Shown in pieces: positions 18,453 through 27,434 of a stretch of DNA of 64,000 nt. The position numbers were made by a program, and so were the translations under genes. Within the stretch, counting starts at the first letter, position 1. Each line of letters opens with the position of its first letter. Origin of the DNA: Bacillus fonticola (GTDB taxonomy: Bacteria; Bacillota; Bacilli; Bacillales; JC228); the NCBI RefSeq assembly GCF_012955605.1, contig NZ_CP052135.1, forward strand, positions 1,333,501-1,397,500, given 5' to 3'. Below the pieces are notes generated by a model. That model was not told the DNA's origin and did not search any database. It saw only the letters and a list, made by a program, of their open reading frames with translations.

Positions 18453-19183
18453 ACATGCACGTGTTGACCTTGTTTCCCGACATGTTTCATGGCGTTCTCC
18501 AGCAGTCTATTTTGCATAGAGCGCAAGAAGACAAGCGTGTTCACGTTGAGGTGCACCAGCTTCGTGAGCACGCCGACAACAAGCACAAAAATGTAGATGA
18601 CTATCCATATGGTGGCGGAGCAGGCATGGTACTACAGCCACAGCCTGTTTTTGCTGGGGTTCGCTCGATTGAGAGTAAATCTACCGCGAAACGTCGTCGC
18701 ATCGTACTCATGTGTCCGCAAGGCGAGCGCTTTACGCAGGCAAAGGCAGAGGAATTAAGTCAAGAAGAGGAACTTATTTTCATTTGTGGTCATTACGAAG
18801 GCTACGATGAACGGATTCGCGAGCAGCTTGTGACGGATGAGATTTCGATTGGAGATTACGTACTAACGGGCGGGGAGCTTCCCGCGATGGTCGTCATGGA
18901 CAGTATTATTCGCTTGTTGCCGGACGTGCTAGGCAATGAATCGAGTGCAAAGGAAGATTCGTTTCAATCAGGTCTCCTGGAGCATCCACACTACACGCGT
19001 CCACAAGAGTTCGAAGGCTTGCGCGTTCCAGACGTACTTCTCAGTGGTCATCATGAACGCATTCTGGCGTGGCGTGAAGTAAAGTCAGTCGAACGGACGT
19101 GGGAGCGCAGACCAGACTTGCTCGACACCGCACAACTGACAGATCGCCAGCGGGAATGGTTACAAAAGAAGCGAGAAAAGTAA
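18449..19183 (+). CDS. trmD: tRNA (guanine-N1)-methyltransferase TrmD
   Basis: SPOUT methyltransferase that makes m1G37 in tRNAs reading CNN and related codons, preventing +1 frameshifts. 244 residues. Knot-fold motifs are visible: [13 protein letters not shown] and [16 protein letters not shown], and [17 protein letters not shown] near residue 50. ATGA overlap with rimM gives coupled translation, the standard rimM-trmD arrangement. Confidence 0.98.
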   Translation: MNMHVLTLFPDMFHGVLQQSILHRAQEDKRVHVEVHQLREHADNKHKNVDDYPYGGGAGMVLQPQPVFAGVRSIESKSTAKRRRIVLMCPQGERFTQAKAEELSQEEELIFICGHYEGYDERIREQLVTDEISIGDYVLTGGELPAMVVMDSIIRLLPDVLGNESSAKEDSFQSGLLEHPHYTRPQEFEGLRVPDVLLSGHHERILAWREVKSVERTWERRPDLLDTAQLTDRQREWLQKKREK

Positions 19184-19199
19184 GCTTCAGTCTATTGAG

Positions 19200-19265
19200 T
19201 CGCGTCCTCATAGCAGCACTCACCGCCCGCCCCGCGGAAATCAACGGGCAAGTTTAACAGGGCCA
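19200..19265. repeat. Truncated copy of the GC-rich dispersed repeat
   Basis: CTCACCGCCCGCCCCGCGGA followed by AATCAACGGGCAAGTTTAAC matches the terminal part of the element at 16138-16420 with an internal deletion. It lies between trmD and the rplS promoter. Confidence 0.65.
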
Positions 19266-19282
19266 ACAACATCAAAAGCTTG

Positions 19283-19312
19283 TTGCCTAATGAATGAACT
19301 TTATGGTATAAT
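19283..19312 (+). promoter_or_regulatory. rplS promoter
   Basis: TTGCCT (19283-19288), 18 bases, TATAAT (19307-19312), with an extended -10 TGG immediately upstream. The transcript would start near 19319 and carry the L19 leader. Confidence 0.75.
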
Positions 19313-19353
19313 TGTGTCTGTTGACTGCGTCTATGGCATAGTCAGATCACAAT

Positions 19354-19400
19354 GTTCCGCTGGAGAACCTAGTTCTTTAAGAGCATTCGGTTGAGAGGAG
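19354..19400 (+). ncRNA. L19 ribosomal protein leader
   Basis: The 5' untranslated region of rplS holds GTTCCGCTGGAGAACCTAG and TTCTTTAAGAGCATTCGG ending at the GAGAGGAG ribosome site. This matches my memory of the Firmicutes L19 leader, thought to let L19 control its own synthesis. The assignment is by motif and position; a covariance model search would settle it. Confidence 0.6.
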
Positions 19401-19409
19401 TTGAAGATC

Positions 19410-19754
19410 ATGCATCCACTAATTCAAGAAGTAACGAAAGAACAACTTCGTACAGATCTTCCTGCGTTCCGTCCTGGTGACACTGTGAAAGTTCACGTTA
19501 AGGTTGTCGAGGGAACTCGCGAGCGTATTCAGGTTTATGAAGGTGTTGTTTTGAAACGTCGTGGTGGCGGGATTTCTGAAACGTTTACTGTTCGTAAGAT
19601 TTCTTACGGCGTTGGCGTTGAACGTACTTTCCCTGTTCACACACCAAAAATTGCAAAGCTTGAAGTGGTTCGTCGCGGTAAAGTTCGTCGTGCGAAACTT
19701 TACTACCTACGTAGCCTACGCGGAAAAGCTGCGCGTATTAAAGAAATTCGATAA
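19410..19754 (+). CDS. rplS: 50S ribosomal protein L19
   Basis: A 114-residue large-subunit protein, starting [14 protein letters not shown] with [25 protein letters not shown] and [17 protein letters not shown]. The start is ATG 19410, 10 bases after AGGAG; the TTG at 19401 abuts the ribosome site and is rejected. It has its own promoter, leader and terminator, so it is a separate unit after trmD. Confidence 0.98.
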   Translation: MHPLIQEVTKEQLRTDLPAFRPGDTVKVHVKVVEGTRERIQVYEGVVLKRRGGGISETFTVRKISYGVGVERTFPVHTPKIAKLEVVRRGKVRRAKLYYLRSLRGKAARIKEIR

Positions 19755-19761
19755 CCAAGCA

Positions 19762-19800
19762 AAGAACCCCCTTCTTCATAATTGGAGAAGGGGTTTTTTC
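19762..19800 (+). terminator. Rho-independent terminator after rplS
   Basis: AACCCCCTTCTTC pairs with GGAGAAGGGGTT around a short AT loop and is followed by T6. Confidence 0.9.
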
Positions 19801-19849
19801 CTTTTTTTGGGAACGAAACACCTCTAATTTTGTCGAAATTAGCTTCCTC

Positions 19850-19878
19850 TTTTCACATGCGTCAGACTTCGATACAAT
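19850..19878 (+). promoter_or_regulatory. Candidate lepB promoter
   Basis: TTTTCA (19850-19855), 17 bases, TACAAT (19873-19878). It lies between the rplS terminator and an inverted fragment of the GC-rich repeat (19887-19945) that now forms the lepB leader. Confidence 0.5.
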
Positions 19879-19886
19879 TAAGGATG

Positions 19887-19945
19887 AAAGGCTAATTTCT
19901 CGACGTCCTGTCGAAACGCCTTTCTGACCCACACCATGTGGGCCC
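19887..19945 (-). repeat. Inverted fragment of the GC-rich dispersed repeat
   Basis: The reverse complement reads TGTGGGTCAGAAAGGCGTTT followed by CGACAGGACGTCG, matching the first half of the element at 16138-16420 (GTGGGTCAGGAAGGCGTT, CACAGGACGTGG). It occupies the untranslated leader of lepB. A similar weaker fragment is at about 10895-10935, in front of ylxM. Confidence 0.6.
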
Positions 19946-19967
19946 AAGAAACGAGGGTGGAGAACGG

Positions 19968-20519
19968 ATGGCTAAAACAAAGAATGAATTTTGGGAGTGG
20001 ACGAAGGCGTTACTCGTTGCCATTGCGCTTGCAACGGTAATTCGGTACTTTCTTTTTGCGCCTATTGTTGTTGACGGCTACTCTATGATGCCGACATTGC
20101 AGGACCAAGACCGAATGATTATGAATAAGTTCAGCTATCAGTTTGGCGAGCCCGACCGCTTTGATATTATCGTATTTAATGCTCCTGAAGGGAAAGATTA
20201 TATTAAGCGTGTCATCGGTCTTCCGGGTGACGAAATTTCCTACCAAAATGACACCTTGTACGTCAACGGAGAAGCAGTACCAGAACCGTATTTGGACGAA
20301 ATGAAACGACCAGAGTTACAGGGAAATTTGACAGAGTCATTTACACTGGAGGAGCTCATTGATCAAAAAACGGTTCCAGAAGGGTATGTGTTTGTTTTAG
20401 GAGACAACCGCAGGCTAAGTAAAGACAGTCGCCACATCGGTCCAGTTCCTATTGACGAGATTCTTGGAAAGACAAACGTTGTCTTCTGGCCATTTGAAGA
20501 TGTGGGAATTGTGGAATGA
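19968..20519 (+). CDS. lepB: Type I signal peptidase
   Basis: Membrane-bound Ser/Lys protease that removes signal peptides from secreted proteins. 183 residues: short cytosolic N-terminus, one transmembrane helix (about 12-30), catalytic Ser39 in DGYSMMPTL, catalytic Lys80 in DYIKRVIGLPGD, and the GDNR box near the C-terminus. ATG 19968 follows AGGGTGGAGA; the frame continues upstream through a repeat fragment and is not used. Its position between rplS and rbgA is conserved in Bacillus. Confidence 0.95.
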   Translation: MAKTKNEFWEWTKALLVAIALATVIRYFLFAPIVVDGYSMMPTLQDQDRMIMNKFSYQFGEPDRFDIIVFNAPEGKDYIKRVIGLPGDEISYQNDTLYVNGEAVPEPYLDEMKRPELQGNLTESFTLEELIDQKTVPEGYVFVLGDNRRLSKDSRHIGPVPIDEILGKTNVVFWPFEDVGIVE

Positions 20520-20551
20520 AGAGCCGACGTCGAGACAGGCGGCTCTTTTTT
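20519..20551 (+). terminator. Rho-independent terminator after lepB
   Basis: GAGCCG pairs with CGGCTC, followed by a run of six T. It overlaps the lepB stop. Confidence 0.8.
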
Positions 20552-20558
20552 CTGAGGA

Positions 20559-20719
20559 ACAGGAGCGGAGTTACGCAGCATCCTGAAATTATGTTCATTG
20601 TGCGATTAGAGAACCACTTCGGATGTTGATTGGTGGTTCCACTCGCGCCGCCTTGATCACAACTGGACTGGTTTGTGACTAGTTTCCTGCATGGTTGAGT
20701 GCACACTCATGAATGTTTT
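20559..20719 (-). repeat. Dispersed repeat, copy A (about 160 bp)
   Basis: Read on the minus strand it shares long runs with 50391-50565: AAAACATTCATGAG, CACTCAACCAT, GTTGTGATCAAGGCGG, GCGAGT and GTAACTCCGC, in the same order and spacing. It fills the gap between lepB and rbgA. A perfect short palindrome TGAGTG-TG-CACTCA lies near its start. Both copies translate in one frame to similar peptides (SCDQGGA, FSNR, CVTP), so it may derive from a coding or structured sequence. Confidence 0.85.
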
Positions 20720-20742
20720 TATTGAAAAGGAAGTGAAGTTAG

Positions 20743-21639
20743 ATGGCAATTATTCAATGGTTCCCGGGCCATATGGCAAAGGCTAAACGGTTAATTCAGG
20801 AATCGTTGTCGCAAGTGGACGTCGTCATTGAACTCGTTGACGCGCGAGTACCACAAGCTTCGCGTAACCCCATGATGGAGCAAGTTTTTCACCAAAAACC
20901 AACTGTACTTGTATTAACAAAATCAGACAAAGCAGATCCTGACGTAACAGCGCAGTGGGTAAGACATTTTACGTCGGACAATCTGCGTGCTATTGCCGTC
21001 AACGTTCACCAGCAAAAAGATGTAGAACGTATTTATGAGGCGTGTGAGGAGCTACTAGAACCGAAACGTGAACGATTACGAAAAAAAGGCGTATTGAAAC
21101 CGAGAGCGATGCGAGCGCTAGTTGTCGGGATCCCAAACGTAGGGAAGTCGACGCTCATAAATAAATTGGTCGGTAAAAAAGTGGCGAAAACAGGCGACAC
21201 ACCTGGCGTTACCAAATCAAACGCATGGCTCAAAACGAAGCGCGGCATGGAGCTATTAGACACACCAGGGATTCTATGGCCCAAATTTGAAGAACAACGC
21301 GTCGGGCTATTGCTAGCGGTTACCGGGGCGATCAAAGACCAACTGCTTCCGCTACACGATGTAGCGACATTTGCCCTCCGCTATTTAGCCACTCACTACG
21401 AGCAAGCATTATGCGAACGACTCGGTGTGGACGAAGTTCCAGATGAGATCGAAGCGCAATATGAGCAATTTGGACAAAGGCGCGGGATTCTGCAAAAAGG
21501 CGGAGAAGTCGACTGGGACCGCGTCAGTGAAGCAATCATTCGTGATGTGCGTGAAGAGCGCTTTGGACGTGTGAGTTTTGAGCGGGTGGAAGATTTGTCG
21601 GTGTTGGAGTCGGAGGGCGAGGGGTCTGTTCAGTCATAA
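20743..21639 (+). CDS. rbgA: Ribosome biogenesis GTPase RbgA (YlqF)
   Basis: Circularly permuted GTPase required for late 50S assembly. 298 residues. The G4-type motif LTKSD (about 60-70) comes before the P-loop GIPNVGKSTLINKL (about 128-141) and DTPG (about 170), the permuted order of the family. It starts MAIIQWFPGHMAKAK, the diagnostic N-terminus. Ribosome site GGAAGTGAAG precedes the ATG. The C-terminus is slightly longer than in B. subtilis (acidic tail). Confidence 0.97.
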   Translation: MAIIQWFPGHMAKAKRLIQESLSQVDVVIELVDARVPQASRNPMMEQVFHQKPTVLVLTKSDKADPDVTAQWVRHFTSDNLRAIAVNVHQQKDVERIYEACEELLEPKRERLRKKGVLKPRAMRALVVGIPNVGKSTLINKLVGKKVAKTGDTPGVTKSNAWLKTKRGMELLDTPGILWPKFEEQRVGLLLAVTGAIKDQLLPLHDVATFALRYLATHYEQALCERLGVDEVPDEIEAQYEQFGQRRGILQKGGEVDWDRVSEAIIRDVREERFGRVSFERVEDLSVLESEGEGSVQS

Positions 21640-21687
21640 GCAGTGCCAAAGTAGGAACCCTTAAAATTGAATAGACTAACCTTATAA

Positions 21688-21722
21688 AAAGAAGCTTCCC
21701 GCTATGAAAGGGAAGCTTTTTA
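21688..21722. terminator. Terminator between rbgA and the convergent gene pair
   Basis: AAAAAGAAGCTTCCC pairs with GGGAAGCTTTTT; A-run on one side and T-run on the other allow bidirectional termination. Confidence 0.85.
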
Positions 21723-21752
21723 ATAATCCTCACAGAATTCAGTGTTTCATTG

Positions 21753-21845
21753 TTAAAACGCGTAATGGGTAACTCCTCCATCAATGAAAAGGTTCCCCCG
21801 TGTAACTAGTGATACCTTGCCACTCAAATCAAAATTTGCTTTCAT
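21753..21845 (-). pseudogene. Short-chain dehydrogenase with a large internal deletion
   Basis: A 30-codon open frame reads MKANFDLSGKVSLVT, which is an SDR N-terminus ending where the glycine motif should begin, fused directly to GNLFIDGGVTHYAF, which is an SDR C-terminus. About 220 residues, including the Ser-Tyr-Lys catalytic set, are missing. The ribosome site (AAGGGAGA) and both gene ends survive. It lies 25 bases behind the flavin oxidoreductase gene on the same strand, so the two were probably an operon. Non-functional as a dehydrogenase. Confidence 0.85.
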
Positions 21846-21869
21846 CCCACTGTCTCCCTTTCAAAAGCA

Positions 21870-22997
21870 TTAAGCTTCAAAGTCCTTGATTTTTGCATTA
21901 GGACTTAGCACTTTTTCTGGCGCAAACTCTTCTAACGGATCCCCACTTTTCACTCTGTTTGCCCAGTCTCCATTCGCAAGTGCTCCACGACCTAGAGTGA
22001 TCACAGCTACTTCTCCTTTTTGTATCATCTCTTTTGCTTTTTCTGGGTTATGTAGACCTCCGTTCGCAATGACAGGTAAATGACTATATCTTTTCGCTAA
22101 TGCGGCAAGTGTTGACCTGCCATCACCGAAAGCAGCATCTGTTGCTTCTGTACCTTCTCCGTCTGGAAAAGCGGGTTGCCAAGCTTCATATTCGGTAACA
22201 TGAATGAAATCCAGCCCTGCTTTTCCTAACTGTCCAAAGATCATTTCAGCGTCTTTTTCTTTATCCGCCCACTTATGTTGGTAATCATTCACTTTCCCTT
22301 GTGAAATTCGAATACCCACTGTAAATTCTTTTCCTACTGCTTCACGAACTGCTTTTGATACTTCAACTAATAGCCGGACACGGTTCTTAGTTGAGCCACC
22401 ATACTCATCTGTCCGTTGGTTTGTGTAATCAGTTAAGAATTGGTCCAATATATACCCATTTGCTCCGTGAATTTCGACACCATCAAATCCCGCATCTATA
22501 GCACGCTTCGATGCCTCAACAAAGGATGTAACGACATCTGCAATATCCTCATTTGTTGCTTCTTTTGGTAGGGCAAAAGGTCCTTCACCACCATAGAATT
22601 GCATTTGTTCACCCTTTGGCTGTACAGATGAAGGGGCTAATCGTTCTTTTGTGAATCGATTTCCTTGGGATAAAGCACCGGCATGCATGAGCTGGGCAAA
22701 AATTTTGCCGCCTTCTTGATGAACAGCATCCGTAACCTTTTTCCATGCTTGTACTTGTTCCGTGTTAATAATTCCTGGCTGATCAAAATACCCTTGACTG
22801 TACTTATTATCTGGATAAATACCCTCAGTAATAAGTAAGCCAAACCCTCCGCGGGCAAATTTTGCGTAGTAGTTCACCATTTGGTCAGTCGCGAGTCCCT
22901 CTGGTGTTGCACTTGTCCGTGTCATAGGGGCAACTCCTAATCGATTATCTAGAGTTGTACTTCCAAGTGTAAACGAATCAAATAAAATAGAGTTCAT
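21870..22997 (-). CDS. NADH-dependent flavin oxidoreductase, Old Yellow Enzyme family
   Basis: A 375-residue TIM-barrel FMN enzyme that reduces activated C=C bonds, for example in enones or quinones; the physiological substrate is not predictable. Motifs: N-terminal RLGVAPMTRTSATPEG, AQLMHAGALS, VEIHGANGYILDQFL (FMN and substrate binding His/Asn), and GRGALANGDW near the end. ATG 22997 is preceded on its strand by AAAGGGGTATTTGAC. The following SDR gene has been internally deleted, so a two-gene oxidoreductase operon is now reduced to this enzyme. Confidence 0.92.
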   Translation of the reverse strand: MNSILFDSFTLGSTTLDNRLGVAPMTRTSATPEGLATDQMVNYYAKFARGGFGLLITEGIYPDNKYSQGYFDQPGIINTEQVQAWKKVTDAVHQEGGKIFAQLMHAGALSQGNRFTKERLAPSSVQPKGEQMQFYGGEGPFALPKEATNEDIADVVTSFVEASKRAIDAGFDGVEIHGANGYILDQFLTDYTNQRTDEYGGSTKNRVRLLVEVSKAVREAVGKEFTVGIRISQGKVNDYQHKWADKEKDAEMIFGQLGKAGLDFIHVTEYEAWQPAFPDGEGTEATDAAFGDGRSTLAALAKRYSHLPVIANGGLHNPEKAKEMIQKGEVAVITLGRGALANGDWANRVKSGDPLEEFAPEKVLSPNAKIKDFEA

Positions 22998-23505
22998 GTC
23001 AAATACCCCTTTCTTTTACAAGCACAGTTTAGTATGTATATGTTCTTGAGAAAAATTCGTGAAAATACAAAGTAGTTGCCACCACCGCATTTACCTTCAT
23101 ATAGAGATATTTTATTTGAAGATAAACTTTTGCATGTCGGATTATATACCCGTACAGTTATATTGTCTAAGAAAATGCCTTACTAAGTAGAACCAGCTTT
23201 TTTTGTGAAAATTCCAAGCCTCGAAATACTTCTTCACAGACGAAACCTTGTAACTTCGATCTTTACAACTGCCTTACTAGCCACCTCATAAAGTTCCTTC
23301 CCCACATACCATTTACCAAAAGAGTAAAAGTCAAATGAATTCGGTTGCAGCCAAAAGGGGGATTCGATGGATAAAAGCAGTGATTTAATGGATAAATGTT
23401 GAAATAGTTTTGATTAAATGCCCCCCAAACAATGTGGAATAATGCTCCGATAGTTCGAATTCCGGTACAAAGCCTTATCTTTTTGAAAATGTTCCCGGTT
23501 CACAC
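22998..23505. other. Gene-free stretch between the oxidoreductase and argG
   Basis: About 500 bases without a supportable gene. A reverse-strand open stretch near 23230-23400 (FGKWYVGKELYEVASKAVV) has no start codon and may be a remnant. Two loosely repeated segments GATTCGATGGATAAA and GATTTAATGGATAAA (23363-23398) lie about 20 bp apart. Confidence 0.4.
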
Positions 23506-23534
23506 TTGAATTAATATACTTACTAATGCATAAT
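23506..23534 (+). promoter_or_regulatory. Candidate argG operon promoter
   Basis: TTGAAT (23506-23511), 17 bases, CATAAT (23529-23534). AT-rich sequence around it (TGAATTAATATACT, CATGACTCAATAAAAACTCA) could hold ArgR/AhrC boxes, but no exact consensus is seen. Confidence 0.5.
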
Positions 23535-23586
23535 AATCCACATGACTCAATAAAAACTCAACATCATGCAAGGGAGAGATTTGAAA

Positions 23587-24840
23587 ATGGCAAAAGACAA
23601 AATCGTATTAGCATATTCAGGTGGGCTCGACACATCTGTAGCTGTCAAATGGTTGCAGGATAAATATAACGTGGACGTAATTGCGGTTGCGCTTGATGTC
23701 GGTGAGGGAAAAGATTTGGAGTTTGTGAAAAACAAAGCGCTCGACGTAGGGGCGATTAAGTCATATGTGGTGGATGCAAAGGCTTTATTTGCGAAAGAGT
23801 ATGTGCTCCCGGCATTACAGGCGAACCTTTTGTATGAAGGCAAATATCCACTCGTCTCGGCATTGTCGCGCCCACTCATTGCGAAGGTATTAGTGGACAT
23901 CGCAGAAAAAGAAGGAGCTGTGGCGGTGGCGCACGGTTGCACCGGAAAAGGGAACGACCAAGTCCGTTTCGATGTCGCCTTTGCTGCCCTCAATCCTGAT
24001 TTGAACGTAGTCGCTCCTGTTCGCGAGTGGGCGATGTCGAGAGATGAAGAGATTGCTTATGCGAAAGAAAATAATATTCCGATTCCAGTGAATATCGATA
24101 GTCCATATAGTGTTGACCAAAACTTGTGGGGGCGCAGTAACGAATGCGGAATTTTAGAAGACCCGTGGGCAGAGCCACCATACGATGCTTACGAGCTGAC
24201 AGTTGATCCTATCGATGCACCAAACGAGCCACAAGTCGTGCACATTTCATTTGACAAAGGTCAACCGGTCGCCCTTGATGGTGATGCATTACCGTTAGAG
24301 CAACTCATCCTCCAGTTAAACAGTATCGCAGGCAAGCACGGCGTCGGCCGAATCGACCATGTAGAAAATCGTCTCGTCGGGATTAAATCACGCGAAATTT
24401 ACGAGTGTCCAGCAGCCTTGACGTTGATCGCTGCACACCAAGAGCTAGAGGCGTTAACTTTGACAAGAGAAGTAGCCCAATTCAAACCAATAGTCGAGCA
24501 AAAATTAGCACAAACGATTTATGACGGATTATGGTACTCGCCGTTAACTGAAGCACTCACTGCATTTATCGAGCAAACGCAACAAAACGTTTCCGGTACG
24601 GTGAAGGTGAAGTTATACAAAGGGCATGCTCAAGTCATTGGGCGCGAATCGGCTCAATCTTTGTATGACTTTGATCTAGCCACCTACAATTCTGGTGATC
24701 TCTTTGACCACGAAGCGGCACTCGGATTTATTAAACTGTGGGGCTTACCAACGCAAGTGAACGCCTCTGTTAACAAAGCCAAAAAGGTCGATTACACAGA
24801 GCAAATCAAAATGGACATAAAGGAAGCGGTAAAGCAATGA
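23587..24840 (+). CDS. argG: Argininosuccinate synthase
   Basis: Joins citrulline and aspartate with ATP to give argininosuccinate. The protein begins [23 protein letters not shown], containing the ATP-pyrophosphatase loop SGGLDTS; further family segments are [14 protein letters not shown] and [12 protein letters not shown]. Start ATG 23587 lies 8 bases after AGGGAGAG; the open frame extends upstream to 23566 without a ribosome site. About 417 residues, slightly longer than usual. Overlaps argH by 4 bases. Confidence 0.97.
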   Translation: MAKDKIVLAYSGGLDTSVAVKWLQDKYNVDVIAVALDVGEGKDLEFVKNKALDVGAIKSYVVDAKALFAKEYVLPALQANLLYEGKYPLVSALSRPLIAKVLVDIAEKEGAVAVAHGCTGKGNDQVRFDVAFAALNPDLNVVAPVREWAMSRDEEIAYAKENNIPIPVNIDSPYSVDQNLWGRSNECGILEDPWAEPPYDAYELTVDPIDAPNEPQVVHISFDKGQPVALDGDALPLEQLILQLNSIAGKHGVGRIDHVENRLVGIKSREIYECPAALTLIAAHQELEALTLTREVAQFKPIVEQKLAQTIYDGLWYSPLTEALTAFIEQTQQNVSGTVKVKLYKGHAQVIGRESAQSLYDFDLATYNSGDLFDHEAALGFIKLWGLPTQVNASVNKAKKVDYTEQIKMDIKEAVKQ

Positions 24841-26285
24841 AGCTATGGGGCGGACGTTTTACAAAACCAACAAATCAACTAGTAGACGAATACACAGCCT
24901 CGATCCGCTTTGATCAACAGTTAGCGAAGCACGACATTCAAGGAAGCATGGCGCACGTTGAGATGCTGTCCGCTTGCAACATTTTATCGGAAAGTGATGC
25001 TACTGCCATACTAGCTGGACTACAAACGGTGGCAGAAAAAATTCAGTCTGGTGATGCAGAGCTAACCGAGGAGCACGAAGACATCCACATGAATGTCGAA
25101 AAGCTTCTTGTTGAGGAGATTGGCCCTGTCGGTGGGAAGCTGCACACGGGTCGGAGCCGGAACGACCAAGTGGCCCTCGATATGCGATTGTATTTGCGCG
25201 AGGCGATTGTGGAGATTAGTCAGTTGCTTCTTGGCGTGCAGCAAGCTTTGCATAACCAAGCAAAGGCCCATCTCGATACGATTCTCCCGGGCTATACGCA
25301 CTTGCAGCGAGCACAGCCAGTCCTGTTCGCGCACCATATGATGGCCTACGTATTCATGTTTCAACGCGACATCGAACGCCTTTCAGATAGCTGGAAGCGC
25401 GTGAACCAGTCGCCACTCGGAGCAGGCGCACTTGCGGGCACGACGTTTCCAATTGACCGAAGCCTCGTTGCCGACAAATTGAACTTTGATGGCGTCTGTC
25501 AAAACAGCTTAGACGCTGTCAGTGACCGCGATTTTGTCGTTGAGTTTTTAGCGAACGCATCACTCGTCTCTACCCATTTGTCGCGCCTTTGCGAGGAGCT
25601 TGTGCAATGGTCGAGTGCCGAGTTTAACTTTATCGAGCTCGATGATGCCTTTTGCACGGGTAGTAGTATGATGCCGCAAAAGAAAAACCCGGACGTCGCC
25701 GAGCTCGTGCGTGGGAAGACGGGTCGAGTGTATGGCCATCTCATCGGCATGCTGACGACGCTAAAAGGCTTACCGCTCGCGTACAACAAAGATATGCAAG
25801 AAGATAAAGAAGGCATGTTCGATACGGTTGAGACGCTAAGAGGAGCGTTGGCGTTGTTTGCCCCGATGATCGACACGATGCACGTGAAAAAAGAAAACAT
25901 GTACAAAGCGGTCGCTGAAGATTTTTCCAATGCAACAGATCTAGCAGACTATCTCGTCGGTAAAGATTTGCCGTTCCGTGAGGCGCATGCTGTTGTCGGC
26001 CAGGTTGTCTTATACTGCATTCAACAAAACAAATTTTTATTAGACTTGTCGCTTGAGGAGTTTCAGCAATTTTCTCCTTTAATGAACGAGGACATTTACA
26101 AAGTCCTCGCACCAGAATCTGTTGTCAATGCACGGGACGTTGTCGGTGGAACAGCAAAGAACCGGGTGGAAGAGCAAATCAAAACGGCTGAACAACTATT
26201 CCAAATCAACACCGAGTGGATTCATCGACAGGCTGTGAAGATCGGTGCAAAGAAGGAAGAAGAGCCCATTTTTGCACACGATTGA
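24837..26285 (+). CDS. argH: Argininosuccinate lyase
   Basis: Cleaves argininosuccinate to arginine and fumarate. 482 residues of the fumarase/aspartase superfamily; the signature [13 protein letters not shown] carries the catalytic Ser, and [16 protein letters not shown] and [10 protein letters not shown] are the other conserved blocks. ATGA overlap with argG ensures coupled translation. About 20 residues longer than B. subtilis ArgH at the C-terminus. Confidence 0.97.
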   Translation: MKLWGGRFTKPTNQLVDEYTASIRFDQQLAKHDIQGSMAHVEMLSACNILSESDATAILAGLQTVAEKIQSGDAELTEEHEDIHMNVEKLLVEEIGPVGGKLHTGRSRNDQVALDMRLYLREAIVEISQLLLGVQQALHNQAKAHLDTILPGYTHLQRAQPVLFAHHMMAYVFMFQRDIERLSDSWKRVNQSPLGAGALAGTTFPIDRSLVADKLNFDGVCQNSLDAVSDRDFVVEFLANASLVSTHLSRLCEELVQWSSAEFNFIELDDAFCTGSSMMPQKKNPDVAELVRGKTGRVYGHLIGMLTTLKGLPLAYNKDMQEDKEGMFDTVETLRGALALFAPMIDTMHVKKENMYKAVAEDFSNATDLADYLVGKDLPFREAHAVVGQVVLYCIQQNKFLLDLSLEEFQQFSPLMNEDIYKVLAPESVVNARDVVGGTAKNRVEEQIKTAEQLFQINTEWIHRQAVKIGAKKEEEPIFAHD

Positions 26286-26339
26286 ATTGTTATTCCGTTT
26301 GAAGAATAGTTATACATTTGATTGGAGAGGAGTGACGAA

Positions 26340-27434
26340 GTGAACGGAAACACGGGTTATCTCGTATTAAGTACAGGTGACGTTCTAGAAGGAAAATGGC
26401 TAGGAGAGGCAACCGTTACAGAAGGAGAAATGGTGTTTAACACAGCAATGACTGGCTACCAGGAAGTGATGACAGATCCTTCTTACGCCGGCCAAATTGT
26501 CACGATGACGTATCCATTGATCGGGAATTATGGATGTAATGATCTTCATCATGAGTCGATAAAGCCCTCCCTAGCTGGTTTAATCGTCGCCTATCCATGT
26601 CACGCGCCCGAACATTATCAATCTCGTTATTCGCTCGTGGAGATGGTCAATCGCTATCAAATCCCGACCCTGTACGATCTAGACACAAGAGCATTGACGA
26701 CGATTATTCGAGAGCACGGGGAAGTATTCGGCAAGATCACATCGAGCAAACTGGACACCCCGCAAAAACTGGCGGTCGACGCTAACTTAGTGAGGCGAGT
26801 ATCTGTCACAGAGATCGTACGTGTGAAAGCAAAGAATTTTGTAGGAACGCATCAACCACACGTCGTCGTAGTCGATTTTGGCTATAAGCATTCGATCGTC
26901 CACACGTTGGTTGAACTTGGTTGCGACGTAACGGTCGTTCCTTTTAATTCAACCGCAACGACTATCCACCAGCTGCACCCCGATGGAGTCGTGCTATCTA
27001 ACGGACCGGGCAATCCGGAAGATGCAGCCTATATTATTCACAACATTAGGCAAATAACAGAAGACTACCCGACGCTAGGCATTTGTCTCGGTCACCAGCT
27101 TGTTGCGCTCGCTTACGGAGGAAAAACGAAGCGTCTGCCGTTTGGACATCGCGGTAACAATCACCCGGTAAAAAACACGAAAACGGGTAAAGTGTCAATC
27201 ACTTCACAAAACCATGGATATGTCGTCAATACAGATTCACTTCATCAAGATGAGTGGCAGGCATCTTATATTCATATAAACGATCGCTCAGTCGAGGGGC
27301 TAATTCATAAGCAGAAGCCGATCACGACTGTCCAGTTTCATCCAGAAGCTCATCCTGGACCAGATGATACGCAACACATTTTCACAGACTTTATCGATCA
27401 AATCACGAACAAGGAAAAGATGCAACATGCCTAA
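26340..27434 (+). CDS. carA: Carbamoyl-phosphate synthase small subunit (arginine cluster)
   Basis: Glutamine amidotransferase subunit delivering ammonia to CarB. About 364 residues: N-terminal CPSase_sm domain (VEGEMVFNTAMTGYQEV-type block near 30-50) and C-terminal class I GATase with the nucleophile Cys in GICLGHQL and the His/Glu pair in FHPEAHPGP. Start chosen at GTG 26340, 7 bases after GGAGAGGAG; the upstream TTG at 26322 lies at the ribosome site. Linked to argGH and argF, it is likely the arginine-regulated rather than the pyrimidine-regulated enzyme. Confidence 0.95.
   Translation: MNGNTGYLVLSTGDVLEGKWLGEATVTEGEMVFNTAMTGYQEVMTDPSYAGQIVTMTYPLIGNYGCNDLHHESIKPSLAGLIVAYPCHAPEHYQSRYSLVEMVNRYQIPTLYDLDTRALTTIIREHGEVFGKITSSKLDTPQKLAVDANLVRRVSVTEIVRVKAKNFVGTHQPHVVVVDFGYKHSIVHTLVELGCDVTVVPFNSTATTIHQLHPDGVVLSNGPGNPEDAAYIIHNIRQITEDYPTLGICLGHQLVALAYGGKTKRLPFGHRGNNHPVKNTKTGKVSITSQNHGYVVNTDSLHQDEWQASYIHINDRSVEGLIHKQKPITTVQFHPEAHPGPDDTQHIFTDFIDQITNKEKMQHA

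Noticed and set aside
23230-23400. Reverse-strand open stretch FGKWYVGKELYEVASKAVV
   Set aside because: No start codon and no recognisable family; at most a remnant.
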